DNA of 5,636 nucleotides from contig CAMFYM010000090.1 in assembly GCA_946002045.1 (NCBI GenBank), positions 1 through 5,636 of the forward strand. The letters are read 5' to 3'. The notes beneath the pieces were generated by a model. It searched no databases, was not told the origin of the DNA, and saw only the letters and a list, made by a program, of their open reading frames with translations. Positions 1-5,538 of the stretch are shown in pieces. Source of the stretch: an uncultured Clostridia bacterium (GTDB lineage: Bacteria; Bacillota; Clostridia; Oscillospirales; Acutalibacteraceae). How positions within the stretch are numbered: the first letter of the stretch is position 1; every line of letters starts with the position of its first letter. Position numbers and translations under genes: made by a program.

Positions 1-2373
1 CCACTTCTCGTTTCTGTTCGTTCAGGTGCAAGAGCATCTATGCCCGGTATGATGGACACAATCCTCAACCTTGGCTTGAACGAAGATGTTGTTAACGCTA
101 TTGCTGAAAAATCAGGCAATCCAAGATGGGCTTGGGACTGTTACAGAAGATTTATTCAAATGTATTCAGACGTAGTTATGGAAGTTGGTAAGAAGTATTT
201 TGAAGAGCTTATCGACGAAATGAAGGAAGCTAAGGGCGTTACACTTGACGTTGAGCTTACAGCTGAAGACCTTAAGGAGCTTGCTTCTCAGTTCAAGGCA
301 GAGTACAAGTCAAAGATTGGCGCTGATTTCCCAAGCGACCCTGTTGAACAGCTTATGGGTGCAGTTAAGGCTGTATTCCGTTCATGGGATAACCCTCGTG
401 CTAATGTTTACCGTCGTGACAACGATATTCCTTATTCATGGGGTACTGCTGTTAATGTTCAGTCAATGGCATTCGGTAATATGGGCGACGATTGTGGTAC
501 AGGTGTTGCCTTCACTCGTGACCCTGCAACAGGTAAGAAGGGTCTTTTCGGCGAGTTCCTTACAAACGCACAGGGCGAGGACGTTGTAGCAGGTGTTCGT
601 ACTCCTATGCACATTTCAGAAATGGAGCAGAAGTTCCCAGAGGCTTTTGCTGAATTTACAAAGGTTTGTGAAACTCTTGAAAATCATTACAGAGATATGC
701 AGGATATGGAATTTACTGTTGAGCACGGTAAGCTCTATATGCTCCAGACTCGTAACGGTAAGAGAACAGCACAGGCTGCTCTTCAAATCGCTTGTGATTT
801 AGTTGACGAAGGTATGAGAACTCCACAGGAAGCTGTTGAGATGATTGACCCTCGTAACCTTGACACACTCCTTCACCCACAGTTTGACGCTGCTGAGCTT
901 AAGAAGGCTACTCCTGCAGGCAAGGGTCTTGGTGCTTCTCCGGGTGCTGCTTGTGGTAAGGTTGTATTCACAGCAGACGACGCTGTTGAGTGGAATAACA
1001 GAGGCGAAAAGGTTGTACTTGTTCGTCTTGAAACATCACCTGAAGACATTACAGGTATGAAGGCTTCACAGGGTATCCTTACAGTTCGTGGTGGTATGAC
1101 ATCTCACGCAGCAGTAGTTGCTCGTGGTATGGGTACATGTTGCGTATCAGGCTGTGGCGATATTGCTATGGATGAAGAAAACAAGAAGTTCACACTTGCA
1201 GGTAAGGAATACCACGAGGGTGATTACATTTCAATCGACGGTTCAACAGGTAACATCTATGACGGTATTATCCCAACTGTTGACGCTACAATCGCAGGCA
1301 CATTCGGCAGAATTATGGGTTGGGCTGACGAGTTCAGAACACTTAAGGTTCGCACAAATGCTGATACTCCTGCTGACGCAAAGAAGGCTCGTGAGCTTGG
1401 TGCTGAGGGTATCGGTCTTTGCCGTACAGAGCATATGTTCTTTGAAGAGGACAGAATTGCTGCATTCCGTGAAATGATTTGTGCAGACACAGTAGAGGAG
1501 AGAGAGGCTGCTCTTGATAAGATTCTTCCTTATCAGCAGAATGACTTTGAGGCTCTTTACGAGGCTCTTGAGGGCTGTCCTGTAACAATCCGTTTCCTTG
1601 ACCCACCACTCCACGAGTTCGTTCCTACTGAGGAAGAGGACATCAAGAAGTTGGCTGACGCTCAGGGCAAGTCTGTTGAGGATATTAAGAACATCATCGC
1701 TTCACTTCACGAGTTTAACCCAATGATGGGTCACCGTGGTCTTCGTCTTGCAGTTACATATCCTGAAATTGCAAAGATGCAGACAAAGGCAGTTATCCGT
1801 GCTGCTATCAATGTTCAGAAGGCTCATCCTGATTGGACTGTTGCTCCTGAAATTATGATTCCACTTGCTTGTGATACAAAAGAGCTTAAGTATGTTAAGG
1901 ATATTGTTGTTGCAACTGCTGACGCAGAGATTGCTGCTGCAGGTGTTGAGATGAAGTATGAGGTTGGTACTATGATTGAAATTCCTCGTGCTGCTCTTAC
2001 TGCTGCTGACATTGCTAAGGAGGCAGAGTTCTTCTGCTTCGGTACAAACGACCTTACACAGATGACATTCGGCTTCAGCCGTGATGACGCAGGTAAGTTC
2101 CTTGATGCATACTACGATGCAAAGATTTTCGAGAACGACCCATTTGCAAAGCTTGACCAGACAGGTGTTGGCCAGCTTATGAAGATGGCTGTTGCTAACG
2201 GTAAGGCTACTCGCCCATCACTTCACTGTGGTATTTGTGGTGAGCACGGTGGCGACCCAAGCTCAGTTGAGTTCTGTCACGAAATCGGTCTTGACTATGT
2301 ATCTTGCTCACCATTCAGAGTTCCAATCGCTCGTCTTGCTGCTGCACAGGCTGCAATTAAGGCTGGTAAGTAA
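1..2373 (+). CDS. ppdK: Pyruvate, phosphate dikinase (5' partial)
   Basis: Cytoplasmic PEP-utilising enzyme that interconverts pyruvate + ATP + Pi with PEP + AMP + PPi; in fermentative anaerobes it often works with PPi-linked glycolysis. The frame is open from base 1, before the first ATG at 40, and begins in the conserved SVRSGARASMPGMMDTILN block, so about 85 N-terminal residues lie outside the window (790 present; family about 875). Seen in order, numbered from base 1: the end of the ATP-grasp half with YSWGTAVNVQSMAFGN and GVAFTRDPATG, then LYMLQTRNGKRTA; the swivelling phosphohistidine domain with GGMTSHAAVVARGMG (catalytic His at residue 369, equivalent to His455 of the C. symbiosum enzyme); and the C-terminal PEP-binding barrel with GLCRTEHMFF, MGHRGLRLA, GTMIEIPRAAL, FGTNDLTQ and CGICGEHGG carrying the catalytic Cys. 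No frameshift or missing catalytic residue is seen. Heavy use of GCT, CTT, GTT, CGT and AAG suggests high expression. The stop is TAA. Identification is very secure. Confidence 0.98.
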   Translation, partial: PLLVSVRSGARASMPGMMDTILNLGLNEDVVNAIAEKSGNPRWAWDCYRRFIQMYSDVVMEVGKKYFEELIDEMKEAKGVTLDVELTAEDLKELASQFKAEYKSKIGADFPSDPVEQLMGAVKAVFRSWDNPRANVYRRDNDIPYSWGTAVNVQSMAFGNMGDDCGTGVAFTRDPATGKKGLFGEFLTNAQGEDVVAGVRTPMHISEMEQKFPEAFAEFTKVCETLENHYRDMQDMEFTVEHGKLYMLQTRNGKRTAQAALQIACDLVDEGMRTPQEAVEMIDPRNLDTLLHPQFDAAELKKATPAGKGLGASPGAACGKVVFTADDAVEWNNRGEKVVLVRLETSPEDITGMKASQGILTVRGGMTSHAAVVARGMGTCCVSGCGDIAMDEENKKFTLAGKEYHEGDYISIDGSTGNIYDGIIPTVDATIAGTFGRIMGWADEFRTLKVRTNADTPADAKKARELGAEGIGLCRTEHMFFEEDRIAAFREMICADTVEEREAALDKILPYQQNDFEALYEALEGCPVTIRFLDPPLHEFVPTEEEDIKKLADAQGKSVEDIKNIIASLHEFNPMMGHRGLRLAVTYPEIAKMQTKAVIRAAINVQKAHPDWTVAPEIMIPLACDTKELKYVKDIVVATADAEIAAAGVEMKYEVGTMIEIPRAALTAADIAKEAEFFCFGTNDLTQMTFGFSRDDAGKFLDAYYDAKIFENDPFAKLDQTGVGQLMKMAVANGKATRPSLHCGICGEHGGDPSSVEFCHEIGLDYVSCSPFRVPIARLAAAQAAIKAGK

Positions 2374-2398
2374 TCATATATAATTTAGATACAGTATT

Positions 2399-2433
2399 AT
2401 ATAAAATTAGAGGACTACTTCGGTAGTCCTCTT
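2399..2433 (+). repeat. First copy of 35-bp direct repeat with UUCG hairpin, no U-tract
   Basis: Lies 25 bases after the ppdK stop. Arms AGAGGACTAC (2409-2418) and GTAGTCCTCT (2423-2432) pair perfectly over 10 bp around a TTCG loop closed by C-G, the very stable UUCG tetraloop. The copy at 2738-2772 is identical over all 35 bases. Here the hairpin is followed by TTAGACTTTCG instead of a T-run, so it should terminate poorly by itself. It could still protect the ppdK mRNA 3' end. It looks like a terminator whose U-tract was lost or separated from it. Confidence 0.85.
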
Positions 2434-2525
2434 AGACTTTCGATAAAGTGGTCTGAACCGTGCCAAAGTATAATATGACTTTATACTTTTGTTCGGTGCA
2501 AATTCATCCACATTTCTTAAAGTCT
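2434..2525. other. Nested stem-loop region of unknown nature (about 92 nt)
   Basis: Outer arms AGACTTT (2434-2440) and AAAGTCT (2519-2525) are complementary. Inside, ACCG (2457-2460) can pair with CGGT (2494-2497). The centre is a perfect 9-bp stem, AAAGTATAA (2465-2473) with TTATACTTT (2481-2489), around a 7-base loop. The segment starts exactly where the 35-bp terminator repeat ends. No ORF of interest and no recognised RNA family is seen. It could be a small palindromic mobile element remnant or simply a structured 3' UTR; AT-richness makes some pairing expected by chance. Confidence 0.3.
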
Positions 2526-2532
2526 CAATTAC

Positions 2533-2583
2533 GGCTCCCTTGTGTAAAGGGTGACTCCCCTTTATTGCATTAAAAGGGGAGCC
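2533..2583 (-). repeat. Truncated, fused copies of the palindromic repeats (partial A plus partial B)
   Basis: Bases 2535-2551 match the terminal hairpin of element A (CTCCCTTGTGTAAAGGG) but lack the closing AGG, and they run directly into a B hairpin: CTCCCCTTT (2555-2563) pairs with AAAGGGGAG (2573-2581). The B piece lacks the second, variable hairpin and the GAGGGG end seen at 3312-3367. Orientation is opposite to the array at 3236-3572. It looks like a decayed or recombined composite unit. Confidence 0.65.
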
Positions 2584-2593
2584 ACTTGTTTTT

Positions 2594-2660
2594 GCCTCCC
2601 TTGTGTAAAGGGAGGTGGGTTGCGATAGCAACTCGGAGGGATTGTAAAATTACCTTTTAT
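2594..2660 (-). repeat. Palindromic repeat element A, inverted copy (A0)
   Basis: Read on the minus strand this matches the A elements at 3236-3289, 3380-3433 and 3523-3572. Bases 2594-2617 are the perfect reverse complement of 3266-3289 (24 bp) and form the terminal hairpin CCTCCCTT/AAGGGAGG. The variable hairpin is GTTGC (2619-2623) with GCAAC (2628-2632) around GATA. It is followed by GGAGGGATTGTAAAA and then a TACCTTTTATCC tail, which is the complement of the B-element tail, so this cluster keeps the A-B order of the array in inverted form. No coding capacity is credible here. Confidence 0.8.
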
Positions 2661-2670
2661 CCTCTTGGAA

Positions 2671-2698
2671 TTACGGGAGAACGAAGTTCTCCCCTACA
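2671..2698. repeat. Short palindromic hairpin (third type)
   Basis: GGGAGAAC (2675-2682) pairs perfectly with GTTCTCCC (2686-2693) around the loop GAA, flanked by TTAC and CTACA. It is distinct from the A and B repeats and occurs once in this window. It resembles dispersed hairpins of the TGTAGGGG-hairpin-CCCG kind that I recall from gut Firmicute genomes. There is no T-run on either side, so it is not an intrinsic terminator. Confidence 0.5.
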
Positions 2699-2737
2699 TA
2701 AAAAACTAAATTCATTTCCATTTCTCGATGGCTAATA

Positions 2738-2772
2738 ATATAAAATTAGAGGACTACTTCGGTAGTCCTCTT
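2738..2772 (+). repeat. Second copy of the 35-bp direct repeat
   Basis: Identical to 2399-2433 over 35 bases, including the leader ATATAAAATT and the complete UUCG hairpin. The two copies are 304 bp apart and flank the repeat-rich segment 2434-2737. Identity breaks exactly at the base after the CTT that ends the hairpin: copy 1 continues with A, this copy with a T-run. Confidence 0.9.
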
Positions 2773-2777
2773 TTTTT
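2748..2777 (+). terminator. Rho-independent terminator
   Basis: A 10-bp perfect stem (2748-2757 with 2762-2771) capped by TTCG is followed by an uninterrupted T-run at 2771-2777, a textbook intrinsic terminator on the + strand. The only + strand gene upstream in the window is ppdK, so it most likely ends ppdK transcripts that pass the U-tract-less copy, giving a 3' UTR of about 400 nt. It also sits just 44 bases before the next + strand gene and could insulate or attenuate it. Confidence 0.85.
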
Positions 2778-2805
2778 AACCGTTTGTGTTGCCTGTGCAT
2801 ATAAT
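2776..2805 (+). promoter_or_regulatory. Possible weak promoter for the small receiver-like gene
   Basis: A perfect TATAAT (2800-2805) lies 18 bp after TTAACC (2776-2781), a 4/6 match to TTGACA that overlaps the end of the terminator T-run. Transcription would begin near 2812, leaving only about 10 nt before the ATG at 2822 and placing the ribosome binding site at the extreme mRNA 5' end, which is awkward. No better candidate was found between the terminator and the gene. Confidence 0.25.
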
Positions 2806-2821
2806 GCAGCAGGTGGTTTTT

Positions 2822-3223
2822 ATGACAAAAATGAAGGTGCTTTTGATAGGCAGTGACGAAAGGGATTTGCACCGTATCTTTAACCAAATGGCGTGGAGTG
2901 GAAACGGCTACACCTACAAATTCCAGCAATATGAGCTTGAGCAGGCGAAATATACATACTCTCAATACCTGAATACTGACTACGATTGCGTTGCCTGTAT
3001 TATTAACTCGTCACGGCTTGAGCAGGATGTGGAGCAGGCAAAAAGGATTATTAAAGGGCACAAAAACGCCGTTGCCATTGTGATTTGCACCAAGTCACAG
3101 AGATTTGACTGCAAGGTGGTGTCGCAGACCTTAGGCGTTAAAGCAGTCAGGGCAAACAGCATTAACAAAGCACTGCACGCAATATATCTATCCTGCAACA
3201 GCCTTGCACCGAAGAGGAAGTAG
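2822..3223 (+). CDS. Small protein resembling a degenerate response-regulator receiver domain
   Basis: Not recognised as a named family. The start is ATG 2822, because AGGTGG (2811-2816) sits five bases upstream; a GTG at 2786 would extend it by 12 residues but lacks such a site. Product 133 residues, no signal peptide or membrane segment. The pattern suggests a CheY-like fold: beta-1 KVLLIG (5-10) followed by acidic D12/E13, beta-3 DCVACIIN (55-62), beta-4 AVAIVICT (83-90) ending in the Thr typical of receivers, then GVKAVRA (105-111). The expected phospho-acceptor Asp at the end of beta-3 is I/N (about 61-62), and the Lys-Pro after beta-5 is Ala-Asn. If it is a receiver it is therefore unlikely to be phosphorylated conventionally. 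There is no output domain, and no kinase is nearby. The gene lies between inverted repeat clusters and converges on prmA. Coding status is fairly secure; the fold is an inference. Confidence 0.7.
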   Translation: MTKMKVLLIGSDERDLHRIFNQMAWSGNGYTYKFQQYELEQAKYTYSQYLNTDYDCVACIINSSRLEQDVEQAKRIIKGHKNAVAIVICTKSQRFDCKVVSQTLGVKAVRANSINKALHAIYLSCNSLAPKRK

Positions 3224-3235
3224 GGGAAATTATAA

Positions 3236-3289
3236 TTTACAATCCCTCCGTTTCGCTACGCTCAACACCTCCCTTTACACAAGGGAGGC
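3236..3289 (+). repeat. Palindromic repeat element A1
   Basis: Structure: TTTACAATCCCTCC, a variable segment (GTTTCGCTACGCTCAAC, a weak hairpin with GTT/AAC and GC/GC pairs), then a strong terminal hairpin, CCTCCCTT (3268-3275) with AAGGGAGG (3281-3288) around TACAC. It starts 13 bases after the stop of the receiver-like gene. There is no T-run after the hairpin, so it is not a classical terminator, although it is the first stable structure downstream of that gene. Confidence 0.85.
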
Positions 3290-3311
3290 ATATAAGGTTA
3301 AAAACATCTTT

Positions 3312-3367
3312 GGCTCCCCTTTTAATGTAATAAAGGGGAGCTGTCGCATTTTTATGCGACTGAGGGG
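3312..3367 (-). repeat. Palindromic repeat element B1
   Basis: Two hairpins on the + strand: GCTCCCCTTT with AAAGGGGAGC (3313-3341) around an AT-rich loop, and GTCGCAT (3343-3349) with ATGCGAC (3354-3360) around TTTT, followed by TGAGGGG. Read on the minus strand the order is CCCCTCA, small hairpin, CTCCCC/GGGGAG hairpin. This is the same architecture as element A, so B is best described as the same family lying in the opposite orientation. Confidence 0.8.
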
Positions 3368-3379
3368 ATAAAAGTAATT

Positions 3380-3433
3380 TTTACAATCCCTCCGTTTCGC
3401 TACGCTCAACACCTCCCTTTGCACAAGGGAGGC
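3380..3433 (+). repeat. Palindromic repeat element A2
   Basis: Same as A1 except for one loop base (GCAC instead of ACAC in the terminal hairpin loop). It carries the same variable segment as A1, which fits an origin by tandem duplication of the composite unit rather than by separate insertion. Confidence 0.85.
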
Positions 3434-3454
3434 ATATAAGGTTAAAACACATTC

Positions 3455-3510
3455 GGCTCCCCTTTTAATGTAATAAAGGGGAGCCGTCGCATTTTTATGC
3501 GACTGAGGGG
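3455..3510 (-). repeat. Palindromic repeat element B2
   Basis: Same as B1 over 56 bases except C for T at the closing base of the large hairpin. Here GGCTCCCCTTT pairs fully with AAAGGGGAGCC (11 bp). The small GTCGCAT/ATGCGAC hairpin is unchanged. Confidence 0.8.
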
Positions 3511-3522
3511 ATAAAAGTAATT

Positions 3523-3572
3523 TTTACAATCCCTCCGTCACTTCGTGACACCTCCCTTTACACAAGGGAGGC
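3523..3572 (+). repeat. Palindromic repeat element A3 next to the prmA 3' end
   Basis: The terminal hairpin region (3549-3572) is identical to A1, but the variable hairpin is different: GTCAC (3537-3541) with GTGAC (3545-3549) around TTC, a perfect 5-bp stem. It ends 11 bases before the double stop TAATAA of prmA on the other strand and is the nearest stable structure downstream of prmA. No U-tract follows on the minus strand, so termination there is uncertain. Confidence 0.85.
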
Positions 3573-3586
3573 TTATTAAAACATTA

Positions 3587-4531
3587 TTATTTATTCTTCT
3601 TCAACACAAAGACAAGCCAGCCCTTGTCCTCAAAGCGTTCAAGAACGGTGAAGCCGTTTTGGGCAAAGGACATAAGAACCTCGTCTTCACGGCTGTCAAT
3701 AATTCCACCGGTGATATACACGCCGTCGTCTGTCATAAAGTCAGCCACGGTTTTGTTAAATTCCATAATAATATCGGCAACAATATTTGCCACAACGATG
3801 CTGTATTTTCCACTAACCTTATCGGACAAATTGCCCTGAACTGCCACAAATCTGCTTTCGTCAAGATTATTTTCTTTTGCATTTGCCATAGCAGTTTTTA
3901 CGGCAAGGGAGTCAATATCAACGCCAAGAGCATTTTTTGCACCAAGCAAAAGACAGGCGATTGAAAGAATACCACTGCCACAGCCTATATCAAGAATTGT
4001 TGAAGAGTCGTCAACATATTTCTCCAGCGTTTCAAGACAAAGCCTTGTGGTAGGATGACTGCCTGTACCAAAGGCAAGACCCGGCTCAATATGAAGAACC
4101 TTTCTTCCTCCTGCATCGTACTCATCCTCCCATATAGGACGGATAAGGAGCTTTTCGCCGATAGGCATTGGGTGGAAATACTGCTTCCAGTTATTAGCCC
4201 AGTCCTGTGCAGAGCAGTTATCAACGGTGCAGTTAAAATCAATGCTCTGTGCGTTCAGCCTTTCTGTAATAAAGGACACTGCCTCAGCAGGATTTTCGTG
4301 AGGATTGATATACACATGGATAAACGCCTTTGACCTGTCTGCCTTAAGCAAATCGGCGTCAATCAGGTCAATATGGGCAATCTCCATAACCTCGTTTTCC
4401 AAATCGGAATAATCCTCAATGTATATTCCGTAGGGCACCACCATATTGGCAATGCTGCCTGCCACATCAATATCCTGTGTGTTTACGGTAATAATAATTT
4501 CGCTCCAGCTTTCGTTCATTAAATCTTCCAC
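3587..4531 (-). CDS. prmA: Ribosomal protein L11 methyltransferase
   Basis: Cytoplasmic S-adenosylmethionine-dependent enzyme that methylates amino groups of ribosomal protein L11. Length 314 residues, usual for the Firmicute form. Seen (numbered from the GTG): an N-terminal substrate-recognition region; the linker block DWANNWKQYFHPMPIG (110-125); the family signature LAFGTGSHPTTRLCLE (152-167); SAM motif I LDIGCGSG (180-187); acidic loop GVDID (203-207); and ANIVADII (248-255), the equivalent of the family ANILA motif. GTG 4531 has GGGAG upstream, inside the end of yhaM; ATG 4519, preceded by GGAAG, would give 310 residues beginning MNESWSEI and is nearly as likely. The upstream gene stops 2 bases before the GTG, so the two are surely co-transcribed and probably translationally coupled. 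Ends with TAATAA. The prmA neighbours common in Firmicutes (dnaJ upstream, rsmE downstream) are not seen here. Confidence 0.96.
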   Translation of the reverse strand: MEDLMNESWSEIIITVNTQDIDVAGSIANMVVPYGIYIEDYSDLENEVMEIAHIDLIDADLLKADRSKAFIHVYINPHENPAEAVSFITERLNAQSIDFNCTVDNCSAQDWANNWKQYFHPMPIGEKLLIRPIWEDEYDAGGRKVLHIEPGLAFGTGSHPTTRLCLETLEKYVDDSSTILDIGCGSGILSIACLLLGAKNALGVDIDSLAVKTAMANAKENNLDESRFVAVQGNLSDKVSGKYSIVVANIVADIIMEFNKTVADFMTDDGVYITGGIIDSREDEVLMSFAQNGFTVLERFEDKGWLVFVLKKNK

Positions 4532-4533
4532 AA

Positions 4534-5463
4534 TTATTCTCCCAAATTAACCTTGTATTCAGGGGCAGAAAGTCCGTGATTATACAGCTTTCTGTTATCA
4601 AGCGCCCACTGTCTGTCCGTAAATGTGCCAACCTCTGCCTTTTCGGTAGCCTCAAATATTTCATAAATTGTTGCATCAAGAGTATCAAGAGCAGAAAGCA
4701 CAACTGCCTCCACAAACATAGGACGAACAGGTGAGCCGAAATCAGGCTGACCGTGGTGAGAAAGTATCATATGCTCCAGCAAAATCACCTTTTCGTTATC
4801 AATACCAAGGGCTTTAGCCGTTTCGCTGACATACATTGCACCCTTAACAAGATGACCGATAAGCTCGCCACCTACTGTGTAGCTGCTGCAAAGACCGGTG
4901 GCAGATGTTGCCATCTCGTATGTTTTAGCCACATCGTGAAGAATTGCACCTGAAATCAAAAGCTCACGGTTAATGCTTGGATAAACGGCACACACCTTTT
5001 CTGCCATTTCCACAATAGCTGCCGTGTGGAGCATAAGCCCCCCTACCACTGCGTGATGAAGTCGGTATGCAGCAGGATAAGCCTCCATTGCCTCTCTTTT
5101 TTCCAGCATAATTTTTGAAACAATTTTCTTTAAATCGTTATCCTTAAAATTATTAACCTTATTAAGCAGCATTGCAAAAACAGCCTTGCCGTCGTGCTCT
5201 GCTTTTGGTACAAATTCGCTTATCATACTATCGGGTGCCCTTTTAATATCGGTAATTGTAATTTGGCTTTTGCCCTTAAAATTATCAATAGTATATTCTA
5301 TTTCAATAACCTGTCCTGCCTGATACTGACCGTTATTCTCGAACCTCCAAAGCTTTGCAGGATACTCCTTTTTATCACTGCCAACGATAATCATATCAAG
5401 AAAGCCGTTGCCGTTTTTGTCCTTTTTTTCATAAAGCTCCTTTATCATTGCAAACGAAGCCAT
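4534..5463 (-). CDS. yhaM: YhaM-family 3'-5' exoribonuclease (OB-fold + HD domain)
   Basis: Expected to be a cytoplasmic metal-dependent exonuclease that trims RNA (and, in studied members, DNA) from the 3' end. Length 309 residues, matching B. subtilis YhaM (about 314). Residues 1 to about 80 resemble the OB-fold nucleic-acid-binding part (VIEIEYTIDNFKGKSQITI). The HD metal-binding core follows: YRLHHAVVGGLMLHT (133-147), ILHDVAK (174-180, the His-Asp pair at 176-177), LIGH (201-204), LLEHMILSHHGQPDFGSP (228-245) and SALD (257-260), so all expected metal ligands are present. The start is ATG 5463, with AGAGGTG (minus strand, 5476-5470) six bases before it. It is first in a two-gene operon with prmA under the promoter at 5499-5527. 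The family call is firm; the in vivo role in this organism is inferred. Confidence 0.93.
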   Translation of the reverse strand: MASFAMIKELYEKKDKNGNGFLDMIIVGSDKKEYPAKLWRFENNGQYQAGQVIEIEYTIDNFKGKSQITITDIKRAPDSMISEFVPKAEHDGKAVFAMLLNKVNNFKDNDLKKIVSKIMLEKREAMEAYPAAYRLHHAVVGGLMLHTAAIVEMAEKVCAVYPSINRELLISGAILHDVAKTYEMATSATGLCSSYTVGGELIGHLVKGAMYVSETAKALGIDNEKVILLEHMILSHHGQPDFGSPVRPMFVEAVVLSALDTLDATIYEIFEATEKAEVGTFTDRQWALDNRKLYNHGLSAPEYKVNLGE

Positions 5464-5498
5464 ACATTACACCTCTTAAAAATAATATATTTTTGACT

Positions 5499-5527
5499 AT
5501 TATACAATAAATTAACAATTTATTCAA
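5499..5527 (-). promoter_or_regulatory. Sigma-A promoter for yhaM-prmA
   Basis: On the minus strand, TTGAAT (5527-5522) and a perfect TATAAT (5504-5499) are separated by exactly 17 bp. Transcription would start near 5492, giving a leader of about 28 nt that contains the ribosome binding site. No other promoter is apparent for the operon. Confidence 0.75.
5506..5524. promoter_or_regulatory. Palindrome inside the yhaM promoter (possible operator)
   Basis: AATAAATT (5506-5513) and AATTTATT (5517-5524) are perfect inverted repeats separated by AAC. The palindrome fills the spacer of the yhaM promoter and overlaps its -35 box, a position where a bound repressor would block RNA polymerase. The sequence is pure A/T in its arms, so chance is a real alternative. 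Confidence 0.35.
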
Positions 5528-5538
5528 TGCTAATTTCC

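Larger units (their letters stand above)
3236..3522. repeat. Tandem direct duplication of a 144-bp A+B composite unit
   Basis: Unit 1 (3236-3379) and unit 2 (3380-3522) align along their whole length. The differences seen are an A/G in the A-hairpin loop, a few changes in the A-B spacer (3300-3311 versus 3443-3454) and a T/C at the base of the B hairpin. A third unit begins at 3523 but stops after its A element. This array fills the 363-base gap between the convergent receiver-like gene and prmA; no gene is seen in it. Confidence 0.9.

Noticed and set aside
1243..1614. Minus-strand open frame of 123 codons within ppdK
   Set aside because: Antisense shadow of a highly codon-biased gene; the ppdK frame carries conserved catalytic motifs throughout.
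2407..2631. 74-codon minus-strand open frame
   Set aside because: It runs straight through the UUCG hairpin, the nested stem-loop and the palindromic repeats; no ribosome binding site or protein-like pattern is evident.
2675..2693. Hairpin considered as an intrinsic terminator
   Set aside because: The stem is good, but no T-run follows on either strand.
2786..2821. Upstream GTG extension of the small receiver-like gene
   Set aside because: No ribosome binding site precedes 2786, whereas AGGTGG sits at ideal distance from ATG 2822; the extension would also overlap the only TATAAT-like box.
2732..2965. 77-codon minus-strand open frame
   Set aside because: It overlaps the terminator and the better-supported small + strand gene, and its composition looks like an antisense shadow.
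3236..3572. CRISPR-like array
   Set aside because: The units are 144 bp, directly abutting and repeated in full including the spacers between hairpins; there are no unique spacers and no cas genes.
3545..3964. 139-codon + strand open frame
   Set aside because: It lies antisense to the 3' end of prmA and begins inside repeat A3; prmA has clear family motifs across this region.
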